A stretch of DNA of 64,000 nt from Mya arenaria. Taxonomy: Eukaryota > Mollusca > Bivalvia > Myida > Myidae. Of this stretch, positions 24,021-39,300 are shown piece after piece. The notes below the pieces were generated by a model. It did not search any database and was not told the DNA's origin. It was given only the letters and a program-made list of their open reading frames with translations. The stretch is taken from NCBI RefSeq assembly GCF_026914265.1, contig NC_069135.1, positions 26,716,247 through 26,780,246 on the forward strand. The letters are read 5' to 3'. Position 1 is the stretch's first letter, and the number at the start of each line of letters is the position of its first letter. A program made the translations under genes and the position numbers.

Positions 24021-24262
24021 CATCTCGTAAACGATAGTTGGCGTTCGCTTGGCAGGAATTGAGGGGTTAATTTTAGGTCGAAGTCAAGGTGTCCACTATT
24101 GATGTACGTCTTTATCTGCACAGTGCAAACTATCATTGAATTTCAGATACTGATGGCTAAAGATTTCCCCTCTTGGTTTGTGCCTTGTAATGCTTTGATG
24201 TCGAGTCTCAGCTTTATGGCAATGCACACAATTTACTAAGTCACTTACTTTTACTATCTTAG

Positions 24263-24354
24263 ATGGCGGAAGCTGAGGAGGTTCTGGTCAGGAAAGGAAA
24301 GGCGTGTAGCCGGTGTGTGGGGGCGTGTCCGGGATACGAGCCGCACTTCTGGAG
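24263..24354 (+). CDS. prickle: Prickle N-terminal exon, Cys-rich form
   Basis: A strong polypyrimidine tract and AG (TTACTATCTTAG) precede an ATG that encodes [20 protein letters not shown], then [11 protein letters not shown]. The donor is AG/GTATGA, phase 2. The Cys spacing and the [13 protein letters not shown] pattern resemble the Cys-rich segment before the PET domain in Testin-type and some invertebrate prickle proteins. Translation could begin at this ATG or upstream at 23529. Confidence 0.82.
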
Positions 24355-27300
24355 GTATGAGCCTTGTCGATGTAGAATTCTGAGTGACACTTATATAGGT
24401 AGTTGATTGTGGCTTTGTGTGTGAGCGTGTGTGTGTGTGTATGTTCATTATTTGTAAAGGTAAGATTGTACTCCGTGGAAAAGATTATGTTTTAAATCAT
24501 AATGCTCAAGTGACATTAAAATCAAGTGGAAAAATTAACAAAAATAGTCAATAGTAACAAGCCAGATTTCAACAGTCTGACCAGTTGGGTTCAGGGATTG
24601 ACAGGTCAGTTCTATTTTTGCACCAAATAATTCTATACGTTAATGTGTCATATGGCTTAGCAAGTCCATGATCGTTCCAAAATATTCTTTTGGTCATGAA
24701 TGTTGTGACTCATCGTATTCAGTCAAGTTGCGTTTCTTCACAGACAGCCTGTCTTCCCCAAATTGAGTTAGGAACATTCAGATTGATCTGTCTTTTGCCT
24801 TGATTGGTCCTTGGAACTTCTTAACATTGGGACATGAAATTGAATGTGATCTAATCAGTGTCGCAAAGGTGCATTTATTTCGATATTTTCAATTACTCAT
24901 ATCATGCATTGACGAAATATTGCATAAGTTTTATCTTTATAATATTTACATAGAGTGGTAATAGCTTAATGTTATCTATTATCGTACATGCATATTCTGA
25001 ATGCATCTGTATCAGCTGACTAGCTGTACGTTGAATCAATTAATCATGAGGCATTGAGTTATCCTATAGAAGCCATTATGTAATGCAAATTGCATTGCAG
25101 TTTAAAGTTTCTTAATCTAATGTAAACAACTGTCAGATGATATAAATATTAAATTGAATTTGGGTGTATTTAGCAGAGTATTCCATTATAAATCATTCAT
25201 TTAAAAGTGGGTTTCAACAGCTCTGATTACGATATTTAACACGCAAATTAAATTCTTTAATACGAATATTGCATGCCATACATATGATATCAGTCGTTAG
25301 ACAAATAAATGAGAATTGTCGGTTTAATATTACTGCTGGGTGTGAACTATATTTGAGCATGATTATGGTCTACTTTTAGTTTTTAGATAAGAATTTGTGG
25401 TTAATTTGATTGTAGGTATGATTTTGTTTTCATTGTCAATTGATGGCAAATATCATAAATTTAATGTTACTCTTTCTAAACGAAGCCCAGGGTTTTCAGT
25501 GTTGTTGTTTTTCTGACTTTAAACGGGGCCAAACTGGGTAATTAAGTATGATTCACATATTTGGATAGTCAGGCCTAATCGCTTCACAGAATTTGATTGA
25601 TTTAAATACAAAAACACACATGGGTATATATTTTCCAACTATTAATTAAAGCAGTTTCGTATGATTTATGTTCACTAGCTTAAAACATTGTTGAATGTCT
25701 CTCAACTCTTGAAAATGGCTTTTCCACAAGTGCTGCTTTTCCTATTTTCATTAATCAAAATTTAGAGGAGATTATTGCAATTAAATTGTGGAGGGAGAAT
25801 TGAAAATCAAACACTCCAACAGGGAAAACTCGGCAGCTGCCTTTTGTTGACATAGGGTGATAGGGAGGGGGACTCTCTTTGTTCACTCACGCAAATTCAA
25901 GACAAACTTTTTATAACAATGCCACAAGTTTTTGGTTTCTGAATAATGAATGATAGGGTTGTAAAATTGTTTGAGGGCTCAGACTTAAAAATAAACAAAA
26001 TGAAGGTTTTTTTTAACTTCAGATCTGTTTTACGAAGAAAAAAGTAGAGATGATTTAAACCATAACTCAATAAACCTTCAAAATGTTGAAATAAAACTTG
26101 GCGAACATGTTACCTGTGACAATATACACATGGCGTAATACATTTTTTCACCACTTTGATAATTGCATGGGCCTATGCCTTTCTGATTCATGGGGAAAAT
26201 GTGTCATTCTGACTTAAATTGGGAATTCCATTTTTGCCTAGAAATGAACAAGAGCCGTTTTGATGTAATTTTTTTATTAATATTTTTTTTTTATTTTTAG
26301 ATATATTTGAAGTTTAAGCATTGGGAATTCTAAGTGCTAAATTTAATTTCCAAATTTGTCTGAAAAAAAACACACTCTTGCTATCTAGTTTAATAATGTG
26401 TACATTTAATTAAGCTGGTAATGTCATTCCAAAAATCACTGACACCCAGTGTCACATGTATCAGCACTCATGTGGAATTTAACCAGTCTTTCAAACACGC
26501 CTTCATTTGTACTCGTTATTTTGAAATTAATCGGTCCCTTTGATTGCAAGTTTTCAATCTCAATTGTAAAAATCTATGCCTTTTTGGATAACGATCAGCT
26601 AATGATTGTATTTTGTGTCATTGTGATTGACTGAGGTCAACTTAGCCAAATATTAACAAGGGGTTTGTTTTGTGTAAAATTTTAGTTTCTTTTATAAACG
26701 GTTTAGCTTTTGTACAATTTCATAACCCATGGTTGATAAGTGGTATTCCGTTCCATCAGTTTAAGGAACACTTTAAGTCAATAATATATATACACCTTGA
26801 ATGGAGGATTTTCTTTGGGTTGTTGCTGTGATGTACATTATCTTTTGATTTTTGAAGGAACAACTAACATATTTTAATGAAACACATTAGTGGGCCTTAT
26901 TAAGGGACTTGACACAAGATGGTCCCAAACTTCCCAGTATTTCCACAATAAACAAACCTAGAATTGTCAATACAAGCTAGTAGTATGAGGCGATAATACA
27001 TCACTTCACATGATCAAAAGAATATTTCGTATGAAAGTCAATTTACTGTGTCTTATACAGATACTTATACCAACACTATTTTTAAATTTTGTGTTATTTA
27101 TGTATACATAGCAGACAAACCCAGTAAATTTCGAATTGGAAAAATAAACACAAACTTCGAAAGATGTATACATGTTTTACTTTTGTGTCGTAAGCAATGT
27201 GATACACAGACAGTTTACAAGAGTAATTAAGATTCAATGTGTTGTACACCATACGAATTTAATGTACGTTTTTGAAAATTCCCTTTTTCTTGCAATTGTA

Positions 27301-30300
27301 TCTTCTTGTGTCTATAATCCTTTAATTAGCCTTACATATTTTAAAGGCTAAAACTCATGTGACTGGGACAGACATTTTGAGAGGACGTGGTACCTGATAG
27401 ATTATGGGGGGAAATATTAGAAAATATTTTCAAAAGAGAACAGATGCCAAATTATGGTACCTGAAATATGGAGTAGAAACAGCCCTGATTGATTTTTTTT
27501 CTCTCTTTTTTTCTATGTTTAAATTTAATGCTCTGTTAAATAGTTCCTAAGGTTGTTTAAATAGTGTTTCATCCTGGTTTCTACCTTGATAGTGTATACT
27601 TGCTGTGCCTGGTAAAACAATCATTTCCCTTGTGATTGCTTCGGAACAGACCACTAGAAAAATCATCATACTTTTCCCAACAAATCGGCAGTTTCCATAG
27701 ATACCCTTGAAGAAAACCAACAAGAGAGGCAAGTACTTCCTCATGATTTCAACATCAAATGCAGACCTAATGTTAATATGGAATAGTCTTCAACCAAACC
27801 CATTTCCGCTTGGAAGTTGTTAAAAATTCTAATAGATCATTGATTAGATATTTTTCTTCTGAAAAAAATGCTACCTGCATGCAGTTTTGTTAACATACAA
27901 ACTTAATTTTTTACATTTTATATGCTTCTAAGTTACTTAAAGTAAAAGAGAATTTTAAAATTTGTTATTGTGTCCCCTGAAAAGGTGAAATGTAAATAAG
28001 GTGTCCATCGGTGTTGTATAAAAAAACTATTATTTCAAGGATTGTATTGTATAAATAAGTACAATAATCAATACCTACAATGTATAATATCCAGTCATGA
28101 TATCATCATTCTATTTGGCATTGTACTAGGCATTTTCATCCTCCTGTGTGCAGTGTCTGGCCAAAGATTCTCAGAAATATCCTGATTACCATATTTAATA
28201 CAAGGAAAATACTTGCCTATCACTCACATGCATTTTGTCTGCCAAGTCTGTGAAATATTACCCACCATCCTCTTTCTTATGTTTGAATAGCATGATAGCT
28301 CAACTGTCTTTAGTGCATTGATGATGATCATTATGCCGATGTCTCGAATACAAGAATTTTGCCTGCTTTTAGTGCCACTATTATGCCACCGATGTCGAAT
28401 TACATGTCTGCGTTCCTTTAATAAGAGAAATTTGGCTGCATTCTGAATTGTTATCAATCATAATAAGCTAACCGCTGTCTAATATGGGGTTAGATGCCTT
28501 GAAGCAATGTTCAATATTCTTCGATTAGCTAAATTTGAAATCATCTCTCAGACAAAGTTGGCTCTCTGTGTAATATTCAGCGAAATCCAGAGAATAATCA
28601 TAACGGAGCCAGAATATACAAGACAAAAATTCTTCCCTTGGAGACAAGAAGGGGGAAAAATTTCAAACAGTGTCAGACAAATTAGCTTTGTTTTGATGGA
28701 GTGAATGTTAATTGTTGAAATTGATAAAATGATTAAAAGTGATCAAATATTTTCATTTGTTATCAATCAAAACAAATTGTTATGCCAATTTTACAAAGAA
28801 CTTAATGTTTTTAATTTAACATTTTTACTGATTTTTTAAATGCCCTGCATTGAGATTGTTTTCAATCTAAAAAGGCCAATCAGCCTTTCTAAACAACAAT
28901 GCATATAGACACAGCCTTCACTGTTCCTTGTTACACTTCAAGTCCGTTATGTGCATTTCTCATATTTCAAGTGTTTGAGTTTTAATTACTTGTGTCAACA
29001 CTGCTTGCATGCCCTTTAATACCTCAAAATTCCCTGGTAGGGTATGAATTCCAAATCGGATGAAGATTGGTTTTCCTTCTTGTTTGAGACTCAGAATATC
29101 TTGAAGAAAATTCTTTTTTATTAAGGAAAATATTAAGGAAAATATCATGGCAATATGTTGACGATCATGCATGCTGGGTCATCATTGGCAAATTTACACG
29201 CATAGTGGCACTATATGTGTTATTTGCATCTGAATTAGCAGTAGCATTGGCATTCTATATATGTATGTTGGATTAAGTATTCAGGCATTAATTTATATGT
29301 GTCTTGCAGTAGCTTTGTCATTATACATTGTATATATATGTCAGAAGTTTTGACATTATGTGTGTATGTAGCAGGAATCATAATTCAACATTTTGTGTGT
29401 CAGATGCATTGTCATAATGTATGTGTCAGAAGCATTGTCATAATGCATGTGTCAGAAGCAATGCATTGTATATGTTAGAAGCATTGACATTATATGTGCC
29501 AGAAACAATGATATTATATGTGTCAGAAGCATTGGCATTGTATGTGTCAAAAGCAATAATATTATATGTGTCAGAAGCATTGGTATTATATGTGCCAGAG
29601 GCAGTGATATTATATCTGTCAGAAGCATTGACATTGTATGTGTCAAAAGCATTGACATTGTATGTGTCAGGCGCATTGGCATTGTATGTGTCAGAAGCAT
29701 TGGCATTGTATGTGTCAGAAGCATTGGCAATGTATGTGTCAGAAGCAATGGTGTTATATGTGTCAGAATTATTGATATTATATGTGTCAGAAGCATTGGT
29801 ATTGTAAGTGTCAGAAGCAATGGCATTGTATGTGTCAGAAGGATTGATATTATATATGTCAGAAACATTGGCATTATATGTGCCAGAAGCAATGATATTA
29901 TATATGTGTCAGAAGAATTAGCAATATATGTGTCAGAAGCATTGGAATTGTATGTGTCAGAAGCATTCACATTTTAATTTTTGACATTTTATGTAGTGTA
30001 ATTAAAGATATTTTTATTCGAGCATATTTTCAGAATGTACCTCTTTGATGACTGTATGAGACCCACATTGAAAAATATGCTGCCGGAAGCTCTGCCACAG
30101 AAAACAAATTGTTTTATAATGCAAATCTTGGCCAGCATTGACCAGGAGGGAAATTTTATAACAAGTTGAAATAAAGTCACAAAATATTCTTCCATAGTAC
30201 TACATAGATGCTCAATCCAATTTTTTAACTTGAAGGACTTGCACTCAGAGTGCTTATATACACTGTTATAAGTCAGAATATCATACTAACACTTGTACTT

Positions 30301-33300
30301 GGTACAGATAATAAAATAAGAGTTCAAGACTGGATATTTTTAATAAGCACTAATTACACAGTGGAATCACTCTTCTAAAATGAAAGTAAAGGTTTTGTAA
30401 AAATATTTGTTTTTCTATGTTTGGACTGGAAGTAAGTGCTTGTGAAGTGGTCAGACAGTTTTAATTTTCTCTGGTTTGCTGGACACTTCATGTAAAAGTT
30501 TGACCATCATATCGTGACTTTCAAAATTATGATTTATATATTAGCATTTTAAGACTCATTAGAAACATTTGTAAAAAAAAACATTTACTGATGGAGAGAG
30601 AATTCAATTTATTGATCTTGTGATTAAATTATTGGTCTAATTTTGCTCAACTCTGGCTAATGAAAGTTGCACTGAAAGTGAATTTGGTTTTGATTGCTAT
30701 ATATTCAACCCATTTGATGGGTTGTTAAATGTTCCAAAGTAATGCTATTATTCAATCATTTTCCCTGGGAATGTCATGATTTTGAAGTCTGCCAGATGTC
30801 TGAATTTTGATTTATTTAGAATTAGTTGTCACTTTTAGCTTAGAGTCTGATTGAAAATCCCAACATTTTGGCAGTTTAGTGATTGGTGATAATCCACTGT
30901 CATAACTGTGAAATGATGCCTTGCTTATGATGTAACAGTTGTTTTAAAAGGTTTTGATGTATTTTGTATGTTTTATGAGAACTGATGGTTGGAATTGAGA
31001 AATTAAAGAATGCCAGAATTTCTCTTACAGTACTTGACATTATTAGGTTATAAATTTTAAACACTACAGAAAAAAGGTAAAGATGTATGTAGAAAATCCT
31101 AAATTTTGAAACACACAAATGTATTTATATTAAAGCGTGTTTGCATGTCTAAATTTTAACAGTTATTTTCTGTATACACCATGGCAGAAATAATTAACTT
31201 CGAAATATTGCTTAAGGAATTATTAAAATGGGTATATTGAAAGGTACGTGTATTTGAAACCTTGATGGAAGAAAAAAACAATCTTATTCTTTAAAAAAAA
31301 ACTATAATATAAAAGAAAGTTTATTTCCAGGAATGTTATTGCTACTTTCTGTGGGTGGCCATCCTTTCTGATATCCACAACCTTGCAGTCATGACCATGA
31401 AAGATGGATCTGTAGATGGCACCATGTTTGATGAGAATCTGTGCTGACACTAGCTACTGATAAGCCATGGGATTGGTCACATGGTCAACTTGTGTGGGAA
31501 TTGATTAGGGGCCCCTGGAATCATGCCTTGCCCATCTTCGATAGGGGATCTATGATTAAGCATCTATGGCTGTTCATGTGTTTTGTTGGTCTCAAGTTTT
31601 TGAGTGGTCAGTGTTTAACTTGGACTTGTGCAGGATATAATAAATACCCAAATTAGCTCTCTACTTGTTAAAAGTAGCAAGAAAAATGTTGAAATTATTA
31701 TGTTAAGAAAGACTTTTAATTAAAAAAAAATTACATTGTGCTCTGAAATAATTACTTACAGCTTTAATGAATTTGATTCGGATTGAATGTAATGAAACTT
31801 TTAATAAAAGGATATTGTGAATGACCAATACAAAAAATGTTTTTCAACTTTTTATTGCCTTCAGTAGTGAATAGCAGTGTTGAAACTCATTAAAGTTATA
31901 TTGTTGGTTGTGGGGGAAGGAGTAAACACAATAACAAAACTGGACCCTACGTTTATATTGTGGCTAGAGCATAGATCGGGTCGTTAACATTTTATTGTCG
32001 CATAATTTGACCAAAAAGAAAAACTCTTTGAAAAGAAATGAAAGGCTCATCTTTCCAATTTTTAAGTGTCCTTCAATAAATGATGGAAATTTCTTTGGAC
32101 GCAAAGTACTTGTGTGCTTGAAGAGTTTAAATTTTACGAGGCTTGTTGAGTGTTTGCATAGAAATTACAATTTATCTAGGGACATTTTCATGGACCTGCG
32201 ACTGACGCTCAGAGCCATTGGCGAGAGTGTGCGTACGATTTAAAGGATTACATACCTATGATGGTCAATAACGATTGGTCAGTCATGAAACTTGGTATCA
32301 AAGTGAAAGGTGATTTGACTTGCTGTGTTGTTTAAAGGCTGAATGTTTGGACATTCCTAGGATTAGTTAAGAAGGGATCATTCCTTGTTTAACCATCTTC
32401 ACTGATATTAGTGCTGTTCGGGATTACTATCTGTGAAATACTCTTGAATGTATTTACGTTGTTCAGTTAGTAAGTTGGATTTGCTTGTGAAATCAAAGGG
32501 TGGCTCTTAGCGGAATTATTTTCAAATTAATTACGTTAACTTCATTTGATTTACTGTGGACATGCAGCGTGTATATGTTCACAATTGAAAAAGGAATGTA
32601 AAAAAAAAAAACAAGTGCATTAATAACCTTTAAACAGGTAAATGTATGAACCTAATGGTTTAATCTATCAATTTCTCTATAGCAACTTTCCTCAAATTTA
32701 GTCATCATGTTTCCATCATCGCCTAGGAGAAGACCAAGTTTAAGTCCCCAGAAGACAAAGACGTCAACAGATTTAAGAATGCAAGATTTGGCGGCATTGA
32801 TGGATTTTGATAGCAAACATCATTGCAATGGGAAATCAGCGCTTTGTCAATTGTAAGTACATGAAGATGATAATGTTCTATAATGTGTTAGTGTCAAAGA
32901 TGTGTTATTTATCATTGAGGTTTATTATTTGTTCACAGTCACAAGCAAAATGCTGTATTCAAATATGAACTACAGGTTTATAAGTGTATTTTCGATATGA
33001 ACATGATTTGCTGGTCATTTCCTAAAATGTGCATGTCAATTAATTCATCAAAGAATAACTTGAATTATGCATTTATAAATAATATTTAAATAGTTTGCAT
33101 ATATTTTGGTTAATTCTTATGCATCTTTTCCTAGCTGAGCTCAATGTTATGAGAAAGATTTTTTTGTTTATCATTCTGATGTAAATCATGTTGTCTTGGG
33201 GTCTGTAAGGGACATTTATGTTTTCATTGCAATGTCATTAATTGAAACCATTTGTCCTTTTTCACCTGTACAACTTTGATGTTTGTTTGCAGACGCCACA

Positions 33301-36300
33301 TGGCTCAGATTTGTGGGGATTAAATCAGCTAGAGGCTTGCACTAGACAAAGTAAGCTTCTGCTTACACAGATTAGGGCAGGGGCTAAAACTTTTCCTGCT
33401 TACTTTTGTCATTATCATCCTTTGATTATCTCTCAGATATAAGGATTAAAATTACCATTCTTAGGCCAAGTTGACCCCATACGGTTTTGGGTCATGGGAA
33501 AATCTGAATAAAATAGTTACTTATAGGTAAGCCATTTTAAATTTCTTAAGATTTTAAATTTAAACCAAGACATTGAAACTATCACAACATTTTTGTAAAC
33601 AAGAGAATAATCTAAAAATACTTTTGTGATCATCTGTAAATATGATATCAGAGATATTTTATTTGTTTTGTTAAGACATTTAAAAGAGGTATTGAATTGT
33701 AATTTAATTGAATAAGATATTAAAATACTGTGGTATCGATGACATGATAAGGCACATTTTTAAACCTGTTTGGATATATATAATGCGAAAATATTTTGAA
33801 AATATTTAACATATTCAGATTAAATGAAATTAAATATTTTACTAATTGATTTTTACGTACTTTGAGTGTAAAGACTATTGTTTTTAGGACTACCGGGGTA
33901 CTTGTTTAATTGGGTAGAAATTTAATTATCAGTTATTGTTAACCCAATGTCTTTAAATGGTAAGAGACCTTTAATAGTAGAGACCTATAGTGGGTTTTAA
34001 ATTTAAAATCTGGCCAGTGCATGTTCATGAAATCAAGTAATTTAAAACAGAAAACGAGTGATTCAAATCTGATTGCAAAGCCACCAGGGAATGCTTGTAA
34101 TAGAACACCATTTAATATTTTCAAACATGGCCCACAAAATGTAATTTATTCATCAACAGGTCTCTCTTTCATGAATGTACTAACTTGACCCCTCTGACCC
34201 CTTGACCTCGGGCCCCTAGGAAACTCAATAGGGACCAGGATTCACTGGGCCTTATTTTTATATCTTTCCCAAAGGGGTATTTATGGTTTTAAATTTGAAA
34301 GTAGAGTGTTGTGTTTCAATACTGACTTTCCTGCACAGTGAATTTCATGATGAAATATACATAGCATTTAATGATTATGTACTTGATTAAATTTAATGCC
34401 ATTTTTGTCTTTCAACTTGTTGCATTATTGTGCAAGTTTCACTAAAGGACATCATTTACAAGCAATTAAGGGTTGAGCTCAATTGTAACTAATGCTTCAC
34501 CTAGATATACTTTATTATGATATTTATTAGGGTTTTAGCTAAAGTTTATGGAAGGTTGCTGCACCCTGTCCTTTTTTGGTAGCACTGGTATATATTAACT
34601 TATGCCCTCTGATGTAGACAAGCAGTCCCTTCTGCCTTCATGGAAATAAATCTTTCAAAATCATAATGTTCAAGTTCTTCACAGCCTGATACAATATGTG
34701 CCCTTTTCTACCTTAGCACCCAGCTGTCCCTTTCTGCAGCATTGGTTCTAGTCCTTCTTAAAATCAGGCTAAAACACTATATATGTCACATAATAGTATG
34801 ATCTGAATTCCAAAGCAACAGTGTAACGTTTCTGGTTGAATTTTAGGCCAGAACTGGCATGGTTTTTAAAAAGCAACCCAAAGAGTTCAATTGGGTGCTG
34901 GATACCTACCTACAAGGTGTGAAGATTCGATCATCGATTATGTAATTGAAAAAAAAAGCTGACCACGTGCCACAATTTTTTCATAAAAATATGATTTCAT
35001 ATCTGGGTGTTGTGCTTGTCCTAAATGTTTTTGGATTGTTTTATCGTTTTTATCGTACAATTTTGGACACCCTGTGGATATTGAACACGATTCATTAATA
35101 GATTTTGAGAAATGTTATGAAATAATTTCAGGAGATCCGTCATATCGTTTATTTACCTGCTCGATCACATCAGATTTTTACATGAAACTTGGTTGAACAT
35201 TGATAAAAGGTGATAAAGTTATAAAACATTTATATAAATTCACCAAAAAAATAAAGTTATTGAATATTTATTGATTATTGATGACATTTTGTGATGCAGG
35301 TTCAGTTACTCTTGGTAAAATTCTTGAGTAGTGTCCCTTGATAAATTGAGCTAAATTTGTGTCGTTTTTTTCTGATCATGGAACAATTTTAAATTGATCT
35401 ATAATAAATGAATCTACTAATTTTGATATATGTAAATACTTCTAAGACTTATCAATTTTATTTTTCTTACGCTTTGTGTTTCAAAATGAAATTGTAAGCG
35501 CAGCATTTTTATGTCAATAAATGAGAGGGTGTCACTGTTCATTTTAATGCAATCCATTATAGGTGTCAGATTTTATGGTTATTAATTTGAAAATCGTTCA
35601 AATTTAACAAAAGGAAATTACACAATGTATGTATATATTAAAATTTATTAGGTAATGTTTATTGTCATTTCGGATATTATCTGTCTTTTAAACTCGGTTC
35701 TTATCATGTCATTCAAGTGTATGAAAGTTAAAAGCCGTGGGGTATTGAAATCGGTCCCTATCCAAATATTTGTTTGAAGGATAGAAATTTAATTTGAAAG
35801 AGTGTCAAGGGCTATTGTGATATAAACCGAGATTTTATTCAAAAGTGAAAGATCGTGTATTAATCTTATCCTTGTAATAATCCTACGATGTTTGATAATG
35901 TCAGTATTACTTATTGCATGCACTCTAATGCAGGTCTACAGAAGTGAGTAACAATTCCTTATCAAGGCCCCAGGACCTTCCCTCATAATCAAGAACAAAT
36001 TTCTGTTTGTTTGTCTGTTATTCATTCAATTGAATGCCTTGACATGCAAAATAATTAACCTTGGCCATTACTCAAAACTCATTTAAGATATTCACATGAT
36101 ATTCACATGGATTTCTTTAAGTGTACAATTGCATGCTGCCATAGATGATACGCAGATGTTTTAATATTAATTGTTGAGTAATGCCCCTTTTGAATTGAAG
36201 AATCGACAACGACAACAACAACGAACATTTGCACTGAGTCCTGCTAATGTCATGCTTGAGTCCTCTATGTTGTCTCAACTTCCATGACTTCTTCAACTGC

Positions 36301-39300
36301 ATTGCCATGACGGACTCAGATTGAAAATAATTTGTTTCTACATTAAGCACCGAAACAAAATAGTCAAGATGGTCACCTTGCAACAAAAGGCAATGTATGT
36401 TGAAGGTCATGAAGTAGCCTTTAATTGAGCCTTTGTTTTCCTCGAATTCGTATTGTTGTATCAGCTTTGTTTCAAGTTCATGATATTACTTTCGAGGTCG
36501 CAGCAACTTACACAGGACTTTTTTCGGTGATATCGGTTCTAGGTCAAAGGTCACAGACGCACAGCTGTTTAATGTTGGAGAAACGGAATTATTTCAACAG
36601 TGAATATTAAGGTCACAGGTCTCAATTAATTCAAGGTCAAGGACAGGTTTTGGGGTTCAAGGTCAATTTAAGCCATGATTTCTTGCACAGTTGCTGGTTT
36701 CATCGGTCGTAACTGAATGGAAAATATACAGTGAGTCACATGCAAGTTGGCATATTATGACAAATGATTTGGAAATGCATTCAGTTTTCTCAGAAAGTAT
36801 AACAATCAGCCAAAATTGTTTAGATGGCTACTGGTTCATTATTGATGGCTGGCTTTTCAGCTTTGGCACTAGTCATAAGTTGTGGAACCATAAAATTTAA
36901 CAAGCTACTAGAGTTTATGTCTTCCAAGTTGGTTGTTCATCTAAACTGCCTGGAAATATGGCAAACACTCCGATAATTACTACTGAAAACCTGTCTATAA
37001 AGATGGCCCTTGATTAAAGATAAACAACTATAAAAACTTCAGTGTCTGAACAGTAACAACAGAACAGCATTTCAGAGGTGTAGAGCTGAAAAAGAAAAGA
37101 AAAAGAATTTTGGTATCTATGGCAACTCAAAGGTAACATCGTTTAACAACTGCTTTAAAAGATAATAGATGGGTCTAACAGTGACGTGATTGTTCAGCTC
37201 TATTCCCCATCCTTCAATGTAAGTGTTCTAACAGACATTAGAGTTTCTGAGGAAAACATCTTTCAAAGGGGAAACTCGTGTGAAGGTATATTTCGGTCAG
37301 AATTTGAAAAAGTTCAAAAGTGTATTTCGTTTTATACTGATGTGAAATGTACTGTAAATGTTATTACAATTCTATCTTGGAGGTCTTTTTTATGTTATAC
37401 TCCTTCAATGGCTAACTATATATTTGAACAAGTTGTTTAATGCACATGCAGGTCATTCTCCATCGATGGCTAACAATATACATATAAAGTTTTTAAACAC
37501 ACAGGGGCCTAGATAAGGTGGAATGTGCCTCGGGCATCTGTTAGAACATATACGATACCAAGAATTATGAAGAAGAGGGAGAAGAAGATCGAAAGATGAT
37601 ATTTCATTTCTAAAATTATAACAATCATGCAATAATATATTAATAACGGTACAAGTACATTCAATTTTAATAGCACAACCTCTTTTAAGTAATAATAATA
37701 GTATAAATAATATCAAATTATTATAATAATATGAATGATAATAATAATGAGGTAATAATAATAATAACAATAATACCTTAATGTATATAAGCTTTTAAGA
37801 TATAGGTTATTTTTTCCTGGCAATTAACTAACCCATAATTTCTGTGAAAATTACTGACACAATTACTTCAGCATTCTGACAAAATAGCTGAAACTACTTG
37901 AAGAACATAAAGGTATGATAAGCCAGTAGGCTTTCTGAACAGACAAACAGTTAGCATATGATGAGGTGCTGAAAAATATGCCAATTACAAATTGATTTAG
38001 CATATGCCCTGCCTTCAATAACTGAGGTGAATATCGTTTGTAAGATTTATTGATTGGTTAATAGATATTTAATAATTTTGATTTAGTGCTAGAGCTGATA
38101 ACTGAAGCTCCAGAATCTTGTGTCACAAAAAAATAAATCATTCATTGATACAGTCAGTGAAAAAAATGTGCAAGGCTGAAGGCCTGGCGTTTAAAACATC
38201 CCAGTGTAATTTTAATGTGCATTGTTCAGTGAAAAGCTGTATCAGGACCCAAATTAAGTAAAGATTGTAAGGCTAAATCCTTTAAATTTCAAGGTGTATT
38301 ACTTTTGATGACTTTGATGAACAGTTCATGAAAAATTCATCAACTTTGGTTCATGAACTTTTGATGAACTACATTGATGAATATTTTTTAAAGAACTTGA
38401 AGGACAGTTCATGAATGTTCATGAACAGTTCATCAGTTCATGAACTGATTCTCGACAGGGAACCCAGTTTCTGGCATAAACTGCATTTTAATAAAAGTAT
38501 AATAGAAACAATTAAATCGTATAGATTCTGTTCATAACTTTATGGGTGAGGTGCTCGAGATCTCTTAAGCAGGTAGCACTCTTAAGCAGCCTATAATTAA
38601 GGTTTACATTTTTGAAATAGGGCCCAGGTGCCTAAAAATTCTCCTTTGTATTTATCGATTCTTAAATTGATCAGGTCAAAATGGCCAGTTTCTACCCACT
38701 CGATCTGGATGCACTTTCCACAATAATTAATTACTCCAGTGTAATAAACTAATTAGTCTGGGTAACAGATTGTTGAACAGCTAGTTCAGGTGACAGTTCT
38801 ATCAGTGTCAGGGCAGAAAATTAAGAACCAGATTAATTAAGGTTTAAACACCACAGGTCTTGGCGATAAAAGTAATTAACTTTGGTGTCACTGCCAGTGT
38901 AGAAGATAGACACATTTCTTAATTGTCTTTAACATCAGTTGTGTTGCTTATCTATTGTATTTTGATTGAAGTTTTAAGGATTCATAATTTTTGAAATGTG
39001 TATAGGGATTTTAAGCTACAGTCTCACCAAAGCCGGAACACAGACCTCCAAAGATTAACACTGAAGAGACATCTTGATCTGGGTTGGTCCTGTATGAATT
39101 GTCCCACAATGGTCTCGAAACATCAAACCAGCCCTGACCCAACAACACATCAAAACAGGTCTACACAGAGCAAACATGGATTATCCCATTTAATACCACC
39201 ATGGCAGCCTCAGAACAACCTGGACAAACATGAATGACATCCTGGATCAGTTATGGACTTCCTGACCCGGCCCAGGGTGATCTGTATCCAACATGACATG

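Noticed and set aside
29421-29977. Long overlapping ORFs (128, 176 and 172 aa)
   Set aside because: Several frames on both strands are open because the 24-bp minisatellite unit is divisible by three; no domain, no splice context.
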